64,000 nucleotides of DNA from Paroedura picta (GCF_049243985.1 NC_135384.1:10722501-10786500); one strand, 5' to 3'. Shown: positions 48,201 to 61,509, counted from the stretch's first letter. Notes: generated by a model not told the origin, from the sequence alone. A program made the numbers and translations.

Positions 48201-51200
48201 ATTGAGGGCTTGGAGATCAGGCCACATTCAGGCCATTACTCTTTTCAAGAACCAAGGTAGGAAGGCTTGGTCAGGTTGATGGAATATCATGATCAGGTGT
48301 TTGGTTATCTACTATTTAGATAACGTGGTCTTAGATAACTCGGGGCTTTATAGGTAAGAAAAAACAGCCCATTGTATTCTACTTCAGTCAAACTCAGATC
48401 CCTCTTATCCTCCATGTCTAGCGTCCCATTAGCTTTTGGAGAGCAGAGGAAATATCTGGCCACTATATCTAGAAAACCTGCAATAAATCATTTTTAATGA
48501 CATTCAATGATCTTAGATTCCCCACAATTTCACTCAAGTCACAGACAATGACCCGTTACCTGATTTGGTTGACATGTACTAGCCAGAATAATCTATTTAT
48601 TTTCCAGCAGCAAAGTCTTGCAAGTCTAATAGTGATCAACACATTTGTCGCACCTTGGCAAATTGCACTCACTAAAAAGTTGTGCTACTATGGTCTCTCA
48701 TATCAATTGTTTTAGTCTATGGGTTATGACAAGGCTATAGATCTTGTTAAGACAAGAGTGATAGAAGTAGAGAGTCAACATGATCTCAACAATATTCAGG
48801 ATCCACTCTTTAGGAAACATCTCCTAAACAGGAACACCCAGATGCAATATCTAAGAAAAGTGGTAAATCCTGAGCACAGGAGATCCTTTACCCTCCTTCG
48901 TCACAATGCCCTGCCCTCTGCTTACTTGAGTGGGAAATCTGATGGACTCCCTCTCAAGGATTGACTCTGTATCTGCAATGAGGGTCAAGTCGAGAACACA
49001 GAACACATCTTATTTGAGTGCAAGCTGTATAATCATATTCGCACAGGTGCATTAGTACCAATGCTTATAGAATGCCCTCACGACCTGAGAAAGCATCGCC
49101 TGCAAATATTGCTATCAGATACAGATAATTTGTTAACTAGCAAAGTAGCAAAATTTGCGTGGCTAGCTTTAAGAATTAGGAAAGAATGGGTCACTCATGT
49201 ATAGCCGTAATAGGTCCGCAGGTTAGTAGATGTATCGCTCACCTCTCAATCTTGTCTTTTGTTTTATATTTTAACAGCTTTATTAGTTTTATTGCTTTTA
49301 TGGCTCATTTTATCCGTGTAAAATAGTCAACAGCAGTTAATGCATCTAAATGTTGGCTTTTATGGTGGAGAAGTTTTAAGTTTTATTGTTGATGCATTTT
49401 TAACCTTTTAATGTATTACCTTCCCTTTTACAAACTGCTATTGTATAGTAGTGCTTCTAAAATTTTGGTCTAAATGACCGTAAATAAATAAATAAATCTA
49501 TTTATACTTGTCCATCTTTGCTGCTGCTGCTACACTCCTCCTCCTCCTCCTCGTACTACTACTATACTTCTAATATTATTATATTATTCAAAAATTATTT
49601 AAAATCTGGCCTCTAAAACTTAAAAGATTTTAAACAACAATAATTATTAAAATTAAGAGCCTCTTGTGGCGCAAAGTGGTAAAGGAGCAGACATGCTGTC
49701 TGAAACTCTGCCCATGAGGCTGGGAGTTCAATCCCAGCAGCCGGCTCAAGGTTGACTCAGCCTTCCATCCTTCTGAGGTCAGTAAAATGAGTACTTGGCT
49801 TGCTGGGGGGTAAACGGTAATGACTGGGATATGACTGGAATAATGGAATAATGACTGGAAACGGTAATGCACTGGCAAACCACCCCGTATTGAGTCTGCC
49901 ATGAAAATGCTGGAGGGCGTCACCCCAAGGATCAGGCATGACCCGGTGCTTGCACAGGGGATACCTTTACCTTAATTATTAAAATTATTTGTAAAATTAC
50001 CTCCCCTTTCTAAATCGGATATTACCAGGCAGGTAATCCATGTTGGATGGATTTCAATTAATTGGATGGGCTCTCAAGTGTCCATTAGCTGGCCTCAACC
50101 AAAACCCTGGTAGGAAACCTCTGTCTTACAGGCATTACGGGACATTATGGGTCCTGATTTCACTTCAAAGAGCATTCCACCAGACTGGGGGCAGGGTAAA
50201 AAAAAAAACACTAGGCATAGTTGTGACCAGTTGTACCTCTCCGTGACCATATCTTTCTCTGGTAGCTGCATCATTTTCTAAGGAACATCAAGTTCAACAA
50301 CAGTGCTGGAGACACTGTGTGTTTTGATGAAAATGGAGAACTGAATGTTGGTTTTGACGTTACAAACTGGGTAACATTCCCAAATGGCTCTTTTGCAAGA
50401 GTGAAAGTGGGAAGGCTGGATCCTCAGGCTCCTCCAGGCAATGAGCTGACTCTTCATGAAGATCAGATTGTGTGGCACAGAACCTTTAACCAGGTAAGAC
50501 AAAGAAGCAAATTCTTGAGTGCATGAAGAGTAGAAGAACTTACACGTTTTAATCCTGTCAATTAAATTCTAATTTATTAGATCGAGGCTCTTTAGGTAGT
50601 TATAAATACATAAATATTTCTCTAGTGAAAAGATTGTTGTTTCTGCTGCTTATTTCTTTCCATCAGACTTTGGTATACTTATCTCGGGAACCATTGACTT
50701 TTCTGTTTGAGGACAGAGGCTTTTTGAGGTTAAGAGGTATGACTTGAGATGGTGGTTAGGATTGTAAAGAGGGTCGATGCACATGTTACTAATGATCCTT
50801 TTGTATTACGGCCAGGTGGTGCCCCTTTCTCTCTGCAATGAACATTGTCCTCCGGGCTATAGCAAGAAAAAGAAGGAAGGGGAGAAGTTTTGCTGCTATG
50901 ATTGTGCTCCGTGTCCAGAAGGAACCATTTCACAGGATGAGGGTAGGAAGCATAACACATGATATCCTTCATAAGAGTCTGTTCCACAAAATGGGTATAA
51001 TGAGAAGTTGTATAGCTCTGCGATATTGAAGGAATGGGAATTCCAGTCAGCCCCACTTTCTCCTCCTGGAACAATGAGATTGTATTGTTTTTTCAATAAA
51101 TCAGAAGTGCTCATGGGGCATGCGCATGTCAGTTCATACCCTGAAGCCCTTGCTCTATATTTGGATGTGTGCTTCCAGACTGTACATACAGGGATGGAAA

Positions 51201-52556
51201 GGGGCAACACGTGGATTTTCATCTTTGGTACATGAGATCTTAAATCCTAAAAGAGGAATGTTTTGTGTAGCTTGCACAAAGATAGTGCTGTTGGTCAGAC
51301 TGTGATATATCCTCCCAATCTCCACTCTAGAAAGTCCCCCTATCTCAAGAAATTGTGTGACTTCCCTTGAAGATTGCAGGTGGTCAGTTGTAGGTGACAT
51401 CATGCCATCTGTGATTTTTCTCAGAAGCTGACAAATATAAATGCTAAATTAAACATGTCAATACTTCATGTCATCAGAGGAAGTAGTTTTGCAAAACTAA
51501 TACGTATATTAAACATATATTCAAATAAAGACTAGGATCCTTAACTGAATGTTGTTACTTGATCAAAGAGTTCTCTTTGATGTTATATGTATGTTACATA
51601 TTGCCATTCTATAATCACTGATCGAATTCATGAAATATCAATCTTCTTTTTCAGATATGGTCGCTTGTATTAAGTGTCCACAAGATCAGCATGCCAATAT
51701 CAAGCAAGATCAATGCATCCCCAAGGTCTTCAGTTTCCTGTCCTACAAAGAAATATTAGGAATTGCCTTAGCTTTGTTGTCTATGTCTTTCTCTGTGATC
51801 ACAGCTTTGGTGCTTGGGATTTTCATCAAGCACCAGGAGACTCCCATCGTGAAAGCCAACAATCGGAGCCTCACCTACATTCTCCTCATCTCCCTTCTTC
51901 TCTGCTTCCTCTGCTCCTTGATCTTCATTGGAAGACCTTCCCAACTGACCTGTCTTCTCCGACAAACTGCATTTGGCATTGTCTTCTCTGTGGCCCTGTC
52001 CAGTGTGTTGGCCAAAACCATCACTGTTGTTTTAGCCTTCATGGCTACCAAACCAGGATCCAGGATAAGGAGATGGTTTGGAAAGCAAATGGCAACTTCT
52101 GTGATCCTTTTCTGCTCCTTCATCCAAGCAGGCATTTGCACTATTTGGCTAAGTACTTCCCCTCCATTCCACGATGTGGACATGCATTCAGCTACTGGGG
52201 AAATCATCCTGCAGTGTAACGAGGGCTCTGCTGCCATGTTTTACTGTGTTTTGGGATATATGGGCTTCCTGGCCAGTGCCAGCTTCACCATGGCTTTCTT
52301 TGCTAGGAAGTTACCGGACAGTTTCAATGAAGCCAAGTTCCTCACCTTCAGCATGTTGGTCTTTTGCAGTGTTTGGGTGTCCTTTCTTCCAACCTACTTG
52401 AGCACCAAAGGGAAATTCATGGTGGCTGTGGAAATCTTTTCCATATTGGCCTCCAGTGCTGGCTTACTGGGTTGTATCTTTACCCCTAAATGCTACATCA
52501 TTATTCTGAGGCCTGAGCTAAACACCAGAGATCAATTAATAAGAAGAAAAAACTGA
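45243..52556 (+). CDS. Vomeronasal type-2 receptor, gene 5 (six exons, complete)
   Basis: Exons 45243-45463, 46072-46363, 46467-47324, 50266-50493, 50816-50942, 51655-52556; 875 residues. Groups with genes 3 and 4 in exons 2-3 but has private changes: [51 protein letters not shown] and KCRRMEEGK. Exon 6 has [11 protein letters not shown] where the others have GKRMATSVV(L/I)F, resembles genes 1 and 3 in the TM5-TM6 stretch ([19 protein letters not shown]) and ends IRRKN like genes 1 and 2. Intron 3 is the longest in the array (2.9 kb) because of a private LINE insertion. All exons open with consensus splice sites. Confidence 0.93.
48600..49494 (+). mobile_element. 5'-truncated LINE 3' end, private insertion in gene 5 intron 3
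   Basis: About 895 bases flanked by a perfect 10-bp repeat aatctattta (48590-48599 and 49495-49504); the empty site is in gene 1 near 6955. The + strand encodes the end of a LINE ORF2. The first open part (48719-48964) ends at a TGA. The same frame then continues with [17 protein letters not shown] and a hydrophilic C-terminus to a stop at about 49204. '[10 protein letters not shown]' parallels 'EHILFHCPAY' of the family A fragments, so the two are probably related LINE lineages. Ends 'gaccgtaaataaataaataa'. Confidence 0.85.
49655..49973 (+). repeat. tRNA-derived SINE (family A) in gene 5 intron 3
   Basis: Positional equivalent of 7122-7404, enlarged by an internal repeat of 'aatgactgga' units near 49818-49868. 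Confidence 0.7.
50091..50205 (-). repeat. L2-like LINE 3' remnant, antisense, in gene 5 intron 3
   Basis: Same block as 7521-7635, upstream of exon 4, with the A-run at about 50197. Confidence 0.5.
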
Positions 52557-53300
52557 CAAGAATAGAAGATTATTTTTACTTTCATAATACCATAGCCAAT
52601 TGTGGGTTGGGAAATTCTTGAGGGCTGATAAATTCCTACAGATTTAGAATCCTACACTAGGAAGGGGCCACGTAGTTCATTGTAGGATCCGCCTAAAGCA
52701 TCTATGATACGTATCTGCTTGAAGGCTGGAAGTGAAGGGGAGCTCACTGCCACCTGGGGCATTAGATTTAAGGTAAAGCCTGGGGACAGAGTGGTTTGTG
52801 GACACCCATGACCTTAGTGAGGTACAATGCCATGAGTTCCACCATCAAAGCTGCCATTTCCCCACTTATTTGTGCAAAAGCTCAAGAAATCATAGGTCCA
52901 TATGAGGTTTGTAGAAAATTCAAATGTTTTCATTATGTTACTCGAACATCTGAAGGAAGGAAGTATAATGGTTCAGTAACATGAACTATAGTGGCTCAGT
53001 AACATGAAAAATATCCCCCTCCCCCAACTTGTAGGAACCATTTCACTTTTCTGTTGTTGAGAAGTAAGAGAGCATCTTCTTTGATCAGATACAAGATTAT
53101 TGCTTTGAATCATGGGCCAAGACCAAAAACTATATGAGATATGAACAGTCAGATAGAAAGCAATTAGGAAAGATTGAATAAAAAATGCACCTGGATGAAA
53201 CCCAATGTCTAGGATTCCATATTTATCCCAACGTAGAATTGCTGGGATCAGCCCTGCAACCAGAGGGACACTGGCCGGATGTTGTCATTGGTGGTGACTG
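52557..53300. other. Spacer between genes 5 and 6 with one eroded CR1-like fragment
   Basis: Contains a single partial CR1-like block (about 52647-52768) and one copy of the 'caatgccatgagttccacc' flank. The family B LINE and its second flank are absent. No gene seen. Confidence 0.45.
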
Positions 53301-55519
53301 TTGATGACACTGTGACATCACTTCTGGTACTCCTGGGTGGGAAATCCATCCTCTCTAGCGATCAGTGAAAATCCTATGGTTTTATCAGTGAGTTCCCAGT
53401 GGAATATTTTGAAGCGTGATGTTACTTCAGGGTTTTTCCAGAAGATACATCACACTGTGGTCAATGAAGATTTCTTAAAATTTGGGTTTCAGATCATTTG
53501 TGCCTGCTACAGAGGACACAGAGGACATCTTGCTTCTTTTATACTTATATGCCAGGGTGGCTGACAATCTTTCATTCTTCTCGCAAACCCCATAGAGTTG
53601 TGTGTTTCGATTTCATGCTGTAGCCTCAACATCATAGGAGCTGGATATGTTCTTGCAGCTAGAAAAACGTAAACAAGGAACAGCAGGGACTATTCACAGG
53701 ATATCTTTATGTCTAAAAATTGGGACATTTTGTGTTTTCTAATGCTTTAAGTTTACAATATACAATTGTTTGAAAATGAAAATAAACATTACGACTTCCA
53801 AAAGCAACAGAATGAGTCAGTTATTCAAGAGGCAAATGGGGACAGAAAAATATGCTCTCAGAAAACATTCTGCCTTATGTGAGAGTGCTTTTGTTTATTG
53901 GCTTTTTTGTTTTGCTGGGATCTTTTCTACCACAAAAGAATGGAATTCTGCCTTGGAATAGATATATAAAGAAGAAGAAGATATATAAAGAACAAGATAT
54001 AAATCAAAGGACAATATGGAAATTTCTTTTCCATTCATTGGAGGGCTAATCAGAACACCAGATGTTGAGCATTATGCATCAGGTGTCCTTGTGGGTTGGC
54101 TTGGGGATTTATCACTGACTGTTTCACCTCTAGTAAGTTCAGATTTCAAGTTCAACACAAAAGTTCAATTGCCCTTCATCAGACATTAACCAATGATAAT
54201 GCTTTGATCCCTATCAGGCAATGGTTCGCTTATGATGACTGTCAACGGTCACTTGAAGACTTCAGAAAAACAAGAAGTTGCCTAAACTAGCCGCAATGAA
54301 AGGGTTTGACGTCTTCATAAATCTTCCCTCATATTATTACTATTGCATGCATACACATCAAATTATATTGTGACACTTTCAAATACCATGTGAGACCAAG
54401 GCCAGAACCATCAACACCACTATAATTATGAAATAATGCCATAGTCATTACAATTCACTCTTCTGCTTCACAAAACATATCCAGGGGCTTCAAGGAGGGG
54501 GGCGGTAATACCTGCAGAATAAAATCCCCATCATTAAGCTGGGCTTGGCTACAGAGAATTCTATCAGTCTTCCATGTTAGAGTTTCTAAAGTATATTGAT
54601 GAGCAAGGTTATATCCCAATTTCCCTGACCTGGATGGCCTAAACTAGCCCTGTTTTGTTCCTTCTCAGAAGCTAAGCAGTTCTTGGATAGCTAGTCCTTG
54701 GACTGAAGACGACTCAGAAAGTCCATGATTGCTCTGCAGAAGGAGGCAACAGCAGGACACCATTCTTCTTGTCTTGAATACCAAGAGGTGTTCTCAGAGG
54801 TTGCCTGCACCTTGACTGCACTTTCTACCTCCGCCATTTTAGATTGATCCCCCGCAAAAAAAATGGTATCGCCTCAAAACATGTAAACCAAGTATAACTT
54901 CTATCCATCTACCATTCCTACTAGTGAAAAATATAGAGGCATCATGTTTGACTTGCATAAAAATTAAGTGGAGAGTCATGGGACATATGTGAAGAAATCC
55001 AGAGGAGCTGGGAGCTTTAGTTTGGAGAGAACTGGGTTCAACTTTCTGAAAACGCTAGCTGGATCCGACATCAGGTCAGAACTCGATTTCTCCCTGTTTC
55101 CCTATTTGCCTCTCACATAACAGTTTCCCACCTGTATTTCACAATTCTGGAGATGTCAACATTTTGGCTTTTGTCCACCTATTAGACGACTGAGGGTTTG
55201 TTTTAAATTTTTTATTTTAAAAAGAAATTCAGTCTCAGGCATAGATCTTGGATAAAGCTATTTCAGAGGGTGTTATTTCTTAGAAGAAAATAATTCTGGG
55301 CAAATGAACAAGCTCTTCATCCTGAGAGGAGAACACAATCAGGCACAGAGGTTGTATCGGATCAAGTAATGAAGGCAAACGGGTGGAGACAATCATTCAT
55401 AAATCGAACCTTCTGTGGATATTTCCTTTTAGGTTAAACTAGGTCAAGCCAAGTTACAGATCTATTTGCTCATCCAGCAAAAGCCGAAACAAAACTAATA
55501 CGAAGAAAACAGGAGAAAC
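53301..55519 (+). promoter_or_regulatory. Conserved 5' flank of V2R gene 6, without the family A LINE
   Basis: Alignable end to end with the flanks of genes 1-5, but continuous where those carry the family A LINE (join near 53420-53465). The last 320 bases share several short blocks with genes 1-5 despite general divergence: 'gtttg.ttta.aattt', 'ttggga/ttggata..gct', '(t)ag|gttaaac' at 55432 and 'aacaaaact' at 55490. These are candidates for the core promoter and 5' UTR; function is inferred. Confidence 0.35.
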
Positions 55520-58500
55520 ATGGAGGACAAAGTGGCCGCCAGGCGGATGCTGATACTTTTCCTGCTGTGCCACGCCATATGCAAGAAACATTCCTTTAAG
55601 TGCCCCACAGCTGTTCATCTTCTTCCCCTGCCTCATGCATTTTATCAGCCTGGTGATCTGATTGTGGGTGAGATTGTTTCTCAAGTGTTCTACATATACA
55701 ACATTCCTTCATTTAATGAGCAGCCTGCACAGTGGTTAATTTCTGAAGCTATGTAAGGCTTTCTTCCGTACTCTTTGTATCATTTCTTTATACAGCTAAA
55801 GTTCAATGGGGATGGTGGGATTTGAATACTCAACACTGAGGAAAGCAACAAGGGTCTGAGCATAAAAGCTTTTGAAAGCTCCCTTCATGTATGTTGAGTT
55901 GTATCTTTTTTAGGAAATGGTCAATTGGGTCCCGTCTTGTGGAATAAAATCTCTAATGTGATGTATGGGTGGCAGACGTGTAGCAGAGAGCTGTGGAGTG
56001 GAGATAAGGAGAAGGGGAAAGAATTTTATCCTTCCATGTCATGTGTCTTTGGGTTCGTAAAGATCTAAAGGGTCATGTCCTAAACTCCAGAGAAAATGGC
56101 ATTTCAAAGATGGATATAAAGGCGGCGGAAGAGCTGACATCCATTTCGTGGTCTGGGAATGAGCCTGAGCCAAAAGGAGCATTGGAGTCTTCGGATGGCT
56201 TGTGTTTTAAGGCTGGGAAAAATGGTGTGCAGAGGCAGGAGGCATCAAGAGTACAGTAATGAGGGGTAGGGAAGCCATGAAGGAGTACAATGGTAAAGAA
56301 GGCTCTCAATTCTATCAATAACTTCCATTACAGATCAATTCCAAAGAATTACCAGCACAACTTGGCTTTGGCTTTTGCTGTGCAAGAGATCAATGGGAAT
56401 CCCAATTTCTTACCAAACATCACTTTAGGCTTTCATGTCATCAACAGCTACTTGAGTGCGAGGTTGACCTCTAAAGCCACCTTGAGCTTGCTTTCGTCAC
56501 AGCACCAGTTTCTCCCCAATTTCAAGTGTGGGACACAGAGCAATCTCGTTGCAGTCATCGGAGGACTGAGTTCCCAAATATCTGCCTATATTGCCACCAC
56601 AGGGGCCATTTATAAAGTACCACAGGTAAGCCGCCCACTCACAGCTATCTAAATTATACAGCTTTGACATATGTTTGAGTGATATGTTTCATTGTATCTG
56701 AACAAAAAGAGTATCTTTTTCCCTAGTTCACCTATGGATCATTTTCCTCAGTGCAAGAGAACAAACTGCTGCTTCCTTCCATGTATCGGATGGTCCCCAA
56801 TGAAGCCACTCAATACACGGGAGTTGTCCGGCTATTTCACCACTTCCGATGGACGTGGATTGCCCTCTTTGCTCAGGAAGATGACAGCGGGGACAGGTTC
56901 GTGGAGGTCTTGGTGCCAATGCTCTCTGAGAATGGCATCTGTGTTGACTTTGCTGCAAGGTTACCAACACAGACTTACATTGCAAACGAGGCAGACGATT
57001 TTGTTAGGCAGTTCGAATTTATGAGTGCTCACTTTGAAAGCAAAGCCAATGTTTGGTTTGTATATGGAGAAGGCTCATCCATGTTAAGTTTGTTGACATT
57101 GTTGTGTGTAGTTCCCTTCTTTTCATTTCCTCCCGTGCAGAAGGTGTGGATTGTGACGTGCCACTGGGACTTTGCATCAGTGTCTCTCCAAAGGGAGTGG
57201 GATGTAGAAACCTTCCATGGTGCCCTGTCCTTTGCAGTTCACTCCAATCAGCCACCGGGATTCAACAGATTCCTGCAGTCCGTAAGCCCTTCCTGGGCAA
57301 AAGGAGGTGCTTTTATTGATAACTTCTGGGAGGAAGCATTCAGTTGTGCACTGGGAACTCCAACTGTTCATGGGGACAGCAAGGAAATGTGCACCGGAGA
57401 GGAGCAGCTGGATTCTATTCCAGTCGTTTTGTTTGAAATGAGCATGACTGGCCACAGCTACAATGTCTACAATGCAGTCTATGCTGTGGCACATGCTTTG
57501 CGTGCCATCTTCATATCCATAGCGAAACGGCGAAGAATGGAAGAAGGGAGGCATCTTGAATTCAACAATGTGCAAGCATGGCAGGTACATGAGTCTCAAG
57601 TATCAGATTTCAAGAAATCTTGCCATTTCACTTGCTTATTATTTAAGTGTTGGGTTTATTTCATGTTCCATGCCTGTTGGAAGTGCATTTTCAGAGGCAC
57701 ACCTCCTAAGAACACAGCCGCATAAAAGCACATCCAACATGAAAGGTGGTGAGCAGAGAAAGTCCTATAACATCAATAAGCTGATGGAAACAGGGAACCA
57801 GAGAAATCATTCAGAACAAGCATCCTACAGTAAAAATATTCAGTGGTAAAATAAAACACCTGAGATGATTAAAATAGCAATATTGTCTACAAAGAAGCCT
57901 TTCCTGCATTGTAGCAGAGAAGCACCTTCTACCTGAGAGAGTGAGACAACTAATGTGTCTCTAATACTTTCCTAAATTTTTGCCTAGGATGTTTCTCTTT
58001 GGTAGAACATCCAGAGCTTGGCACTACAATAGGCTAACTCTTCAGATCCAAACTTCCCTGGTTAGCATTGAACAGCACCTCCGTATCCTGTGGATTGACC
58101 ATCAGATTGTTTTTGTTTGGTTTTGACGGAGATACAAACTTCAGTCAAAGCTCATAGACACCCCAATTCAGTTTCACTCAGGTCATATTTATCTAAGCTC
58201 GACACTCTTTTGGTTAACGTTTCTCAGTCAGAATCATTCATTCATACTTGGCAATTTTTGCAAAGAGAATTGTAATGATTTCAGGATTTGGAATCTGACC
58301 ATTTCTTTCTCTGCTAGCTCCATCATTTTCTCAGGAACATCCAGTTCAACAATAGCGCTGGAGACCCTGTGTGTTTTGATGAAAATGGAGAACTCAGTGT
58401 TGGCTTTGACGTAACAAACTGGGTAACATTCCCCAATGGCTCTTTTGCAAGAGTGAAGGTGGGAAGGCTGGATCCTCGGGATCCTCCAGGCAACGAGCTC

Positions 58501-60981
58501 ACCCTTCATGACGATCAGATCGTGTGGCACAGAAGCTTTAACCAGGTGAGATGCAGAGGCAGATTCCTGAGTGTGTGAAGAGCAGAAAAAGTTATACATC
58601 CATTTTAGAGCTCTGCCTGCCCAAAACGGGAGGGGAGAGACCTAAGAATGCTGGGAACAGTGTTAAAATGCCACAGAATCATTCACGTTAGGTAATGTTT
58701 CTTTTCTGAAAGAAAACAACTTTTTCTGGTGCTCTGTGAGTTGCAGAAGTATTCTGTGATTGGAAAGACAGTAGCCAGAATGAAAAGAAGACTCATTGGA
58801 ATGGCAAAATTGCTCTCGGACTGGAATGAAAGATCCCTGAGTGGGATGAACAACCCCAGACACCCCCAGAAGAAGTTCTGGGACAGGAATGAGACCCCCT
58901 GTGATTGAAATCAGTGCTCTAAACTTTAGAGTTTATTGAAGAAGGTTACATTGATATCAGTCTTAAGGGTTGTCATGCTACTTGAGGATCTTTCATTCCA
59001 GTTCTTGGTCACTTCAGCTAATCCCAGGGGCTTTCCCCCCTTCTGGGGGCTGTTGCTACCATGCTAGAAAACTTCTGTGTCTCCCAGGGGCTTTCATTCC
59101 ACTGTGAGGAGTCTTCATGACAATCCCAGAACACTTGTCCTACTCCCAGGTGTTGTTATTCTGCTACTGTGTTGCCATCATTCTGCATCAACAGTGGAAG
59201 AGGTGCTAGAATAACAGTTGTTCTCAATGAACGTGTACATGAGACTGATGTTCCTTTTGTATCATGGCTAGGTGGTGCCCCTTTCTGTCTGCAATGAACA
59301 TTGCCAACCTGGATATAGCAAGAAAAAAAAGGAAGAGGAGACATTTTGCTGCTACGATTGTGTTCCATGCCCAGAAAGAACGATTTCTCAAGATGAGGGT
59401 AGGAAATGTAATGTATGAAGATGTTCTTCATAAGATTGTGTCCTATTCATCTCCAACTGACGTAAAGAATGCAGATGCTGTGAGGACCTTGTTTGGACTT
59501 TGAGGATTTCCTGAGTTTCATGTGTTCTCATGGGGGTACGGGGCTAATTGTAGGATTCTATGCTGAACATGCCTCACAGTTCTGCCAGGGTATTGTTTGG
59601 GTCAACTTGCTTGCTCTGAATAAAATCAATCTTTTGCACCAAGTCAATGATTCGTGTTTTGGGAAATCTGTGGAAACCTGAGATCTGTGATCTTGTGGGA
59701 ATGGGAACAACAGCCAATCACCGTTTCTCATCATTGAATAATAAGATTGTCAAGTTTTCCCTAGAATTAAGAAATGAAGGGGGATTACTTGTTATAAACT
59801 ATGGTATGACTCTTTCTTCTTTCCCAAAGAGGAATAACTGAGCTCATTATAAGATTCCATTGAATTAACAGTCAGTCACGTGCTTGTAACCTGAAGCCCA
59901 TGGCGTACACTTGGATGTGGCTCCAGACTGTTCATACTGATATTTCAGATATTTCACTCAAAAACTACTGTTTTGATGACAACTCTTTGGCTATATTAAT
60001 TATAATTATCTGATGTTTGATCACTCGATTCTCTACTAGACACAGATCAATGTCTTGAGATATGAAATTACTTCTTTTTCAGATATGGATGCCTGTGTGA
60101 AATGTCCACAAGATCAATATGCCAACAACAAGCAAGATTTATGCATCCCCAAGGTCCTCAGTTTCCTCTCTTACAAGGAACAATTAGGAATCATTTTAGC
60201 TAGTTTGGCTATTTCTTTCTCTCTGATCACAGCTTTGGTGCTTGGGATTTTCATAAAGCACCAGGAGACTCCCATCGTCAAAGCCAACAATCGAAGCCTC
60301 ACCTACATTCTCCTCATCTCCCTTCTTCTCTGCTTCCTCTGCTCCTTGCTCTTTATTGGAAGACCTTCCCAAGTGACCTGCCTTCTCCGACAAACTGCTT
60401 TTGGCTTCATCTTCTCTTTGGCCCTTTCCAGTTTGTTGGGCAAAACCATCACTGTTGTTTTGGCTTTCATGGCTACCAAACCAGGATCCAGGATCAGGAA
60501 ATGGATTGGGAACAGAATGGCAATTCTTGTGGTCCTTTTCTGCTCTTTTCTCCAAGCAGGCATTTGTGCTCTTTGGCTAAGCACTTCCCCTCCCTTCCAT
60601 GACGTGGACATGCATTCATCTACAGGAGAAATCATACTGCAGTGTAACGAGGGCTCTGCTACCATGTTTTACTGTGTCTTGGGCTATATGGGCTTCCTGG
60701 CCAGTGCTACCTTCACTGTGGCTTTCTTTGCTAGGAAATTACCGGACAGTTTCAATGAAGCCAAATTTATCACCTTTAGCATGTTGGTCTTTTGCAGTGT
60801 TTGGGCATCCTTTCTGCCAACCTACTTGAGCACCAAAGGGAAATCCATGGTGGCTGTGGAGATCTTTTCCATCTTGGCCTCCAGTGCTGGTTTATTGGGC
60901 TGCATCTTTTCTCCTAAATGTTACATCATTATCCTGAGGCCTGAATTAAATACCAGGGATCAGTTAATAAGGAGAAATTAG
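55520..60981 (+). CDS. Vomeronasal type-2 receptor, gene 6 (six exons, complete, diverged lineage)
   Basis: Exons 55520-55752, 56334-56625, 56727-57584, 58318-58545, 59272-59398, 60083-60981; 878 residues. Same domain order and junction phases as genes 1-5 but clearly diverged. The N-terminus [22 protein letters not shown] is four residues longer. The ligand domain has [37 protein letters not shown] and [13 protein letters not shown]. The linker has [21 protein letters not shown], and TM1 reads [23 protein letters not shown]. The C-terminus is IRRN, one residue shorter. Introns 1 and 3 are short (581 and 733 nt), and intron 3 lacks the SINE and L2-like fragment of the others. No lesion seen. 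It represents the older lineage in this array. Confidence 0.93.
58600..59230. repeat. Degenerate low-complexity repeat in gene 6 intron 4
   Basis: Several imperfect recurrences of 'cccaggggctttcattcc' and its near reverse complement 'ggaatgaaagatccctg' spread through the intron, suggesting decayed minisatellite units. Not present in genes 1-5. Confidence 0.35.
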
Positions 60982-61016
60982 TGACAAGAATATAATATTA
61001 TTTTCACTTTTAGAAT

Positions 61017-61189
61017 AGGTTTGCCAACTCTGAGTTGGGAAATTCTTGGAGATTTGAGGTGGAGACAGTGCTATTTCTGGACAAGCGTGATCTTTGTGGG
61101 ATATAATGCCATGAATTCAAAGCTGCCATTTCCTCTGGATAATATTATTCATGGAGATCTCCAGCCCCCTCCTGGAGGCTGGCAACCCT
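61017..61189. mobile_element. Short inverted-repeat element (MITE-like) downstream of gene 6
   Basis: Left end aggtttgcca (61017-61026) and right end tggcaaccct (61180-61189) are near-perfect inverted repeats, with 'ggagatctccagcccc' near the right end. The internal 'ataatgccatgaattc' is also visible downstream of genes 1-5, so decayed copies of the same element underlie those flanks, with CR1 nested within. Confidence 0.6.
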
Positions 61190-61509
61190 ATTTTATTTAT
61201 TTTAAATTTTTAAATAATTTTTTATTTTAATTATAATTAATAAATAACAGACAATCAACAGAAACGCCCCACCAAAAACAAAATTCACCCCAACACAACT
61301 CTGTGGCCTCCCTATTTCAGACTTCTTAGTGAATAACGTCACGAAATCATAGTCCCATATGAGGCTTGTAGAAAATTTGGATGACTAAACTATTTTACTT
61401 GAACATCTGAAGGAAGTAAGGAGAGTGGTTCAGTATCATGAAAAATATCCCCTACTACACCAAATAAATTAAATCTTTCAAGGCACAACTTGTAGTAGCC
61501 ATTTCAATG

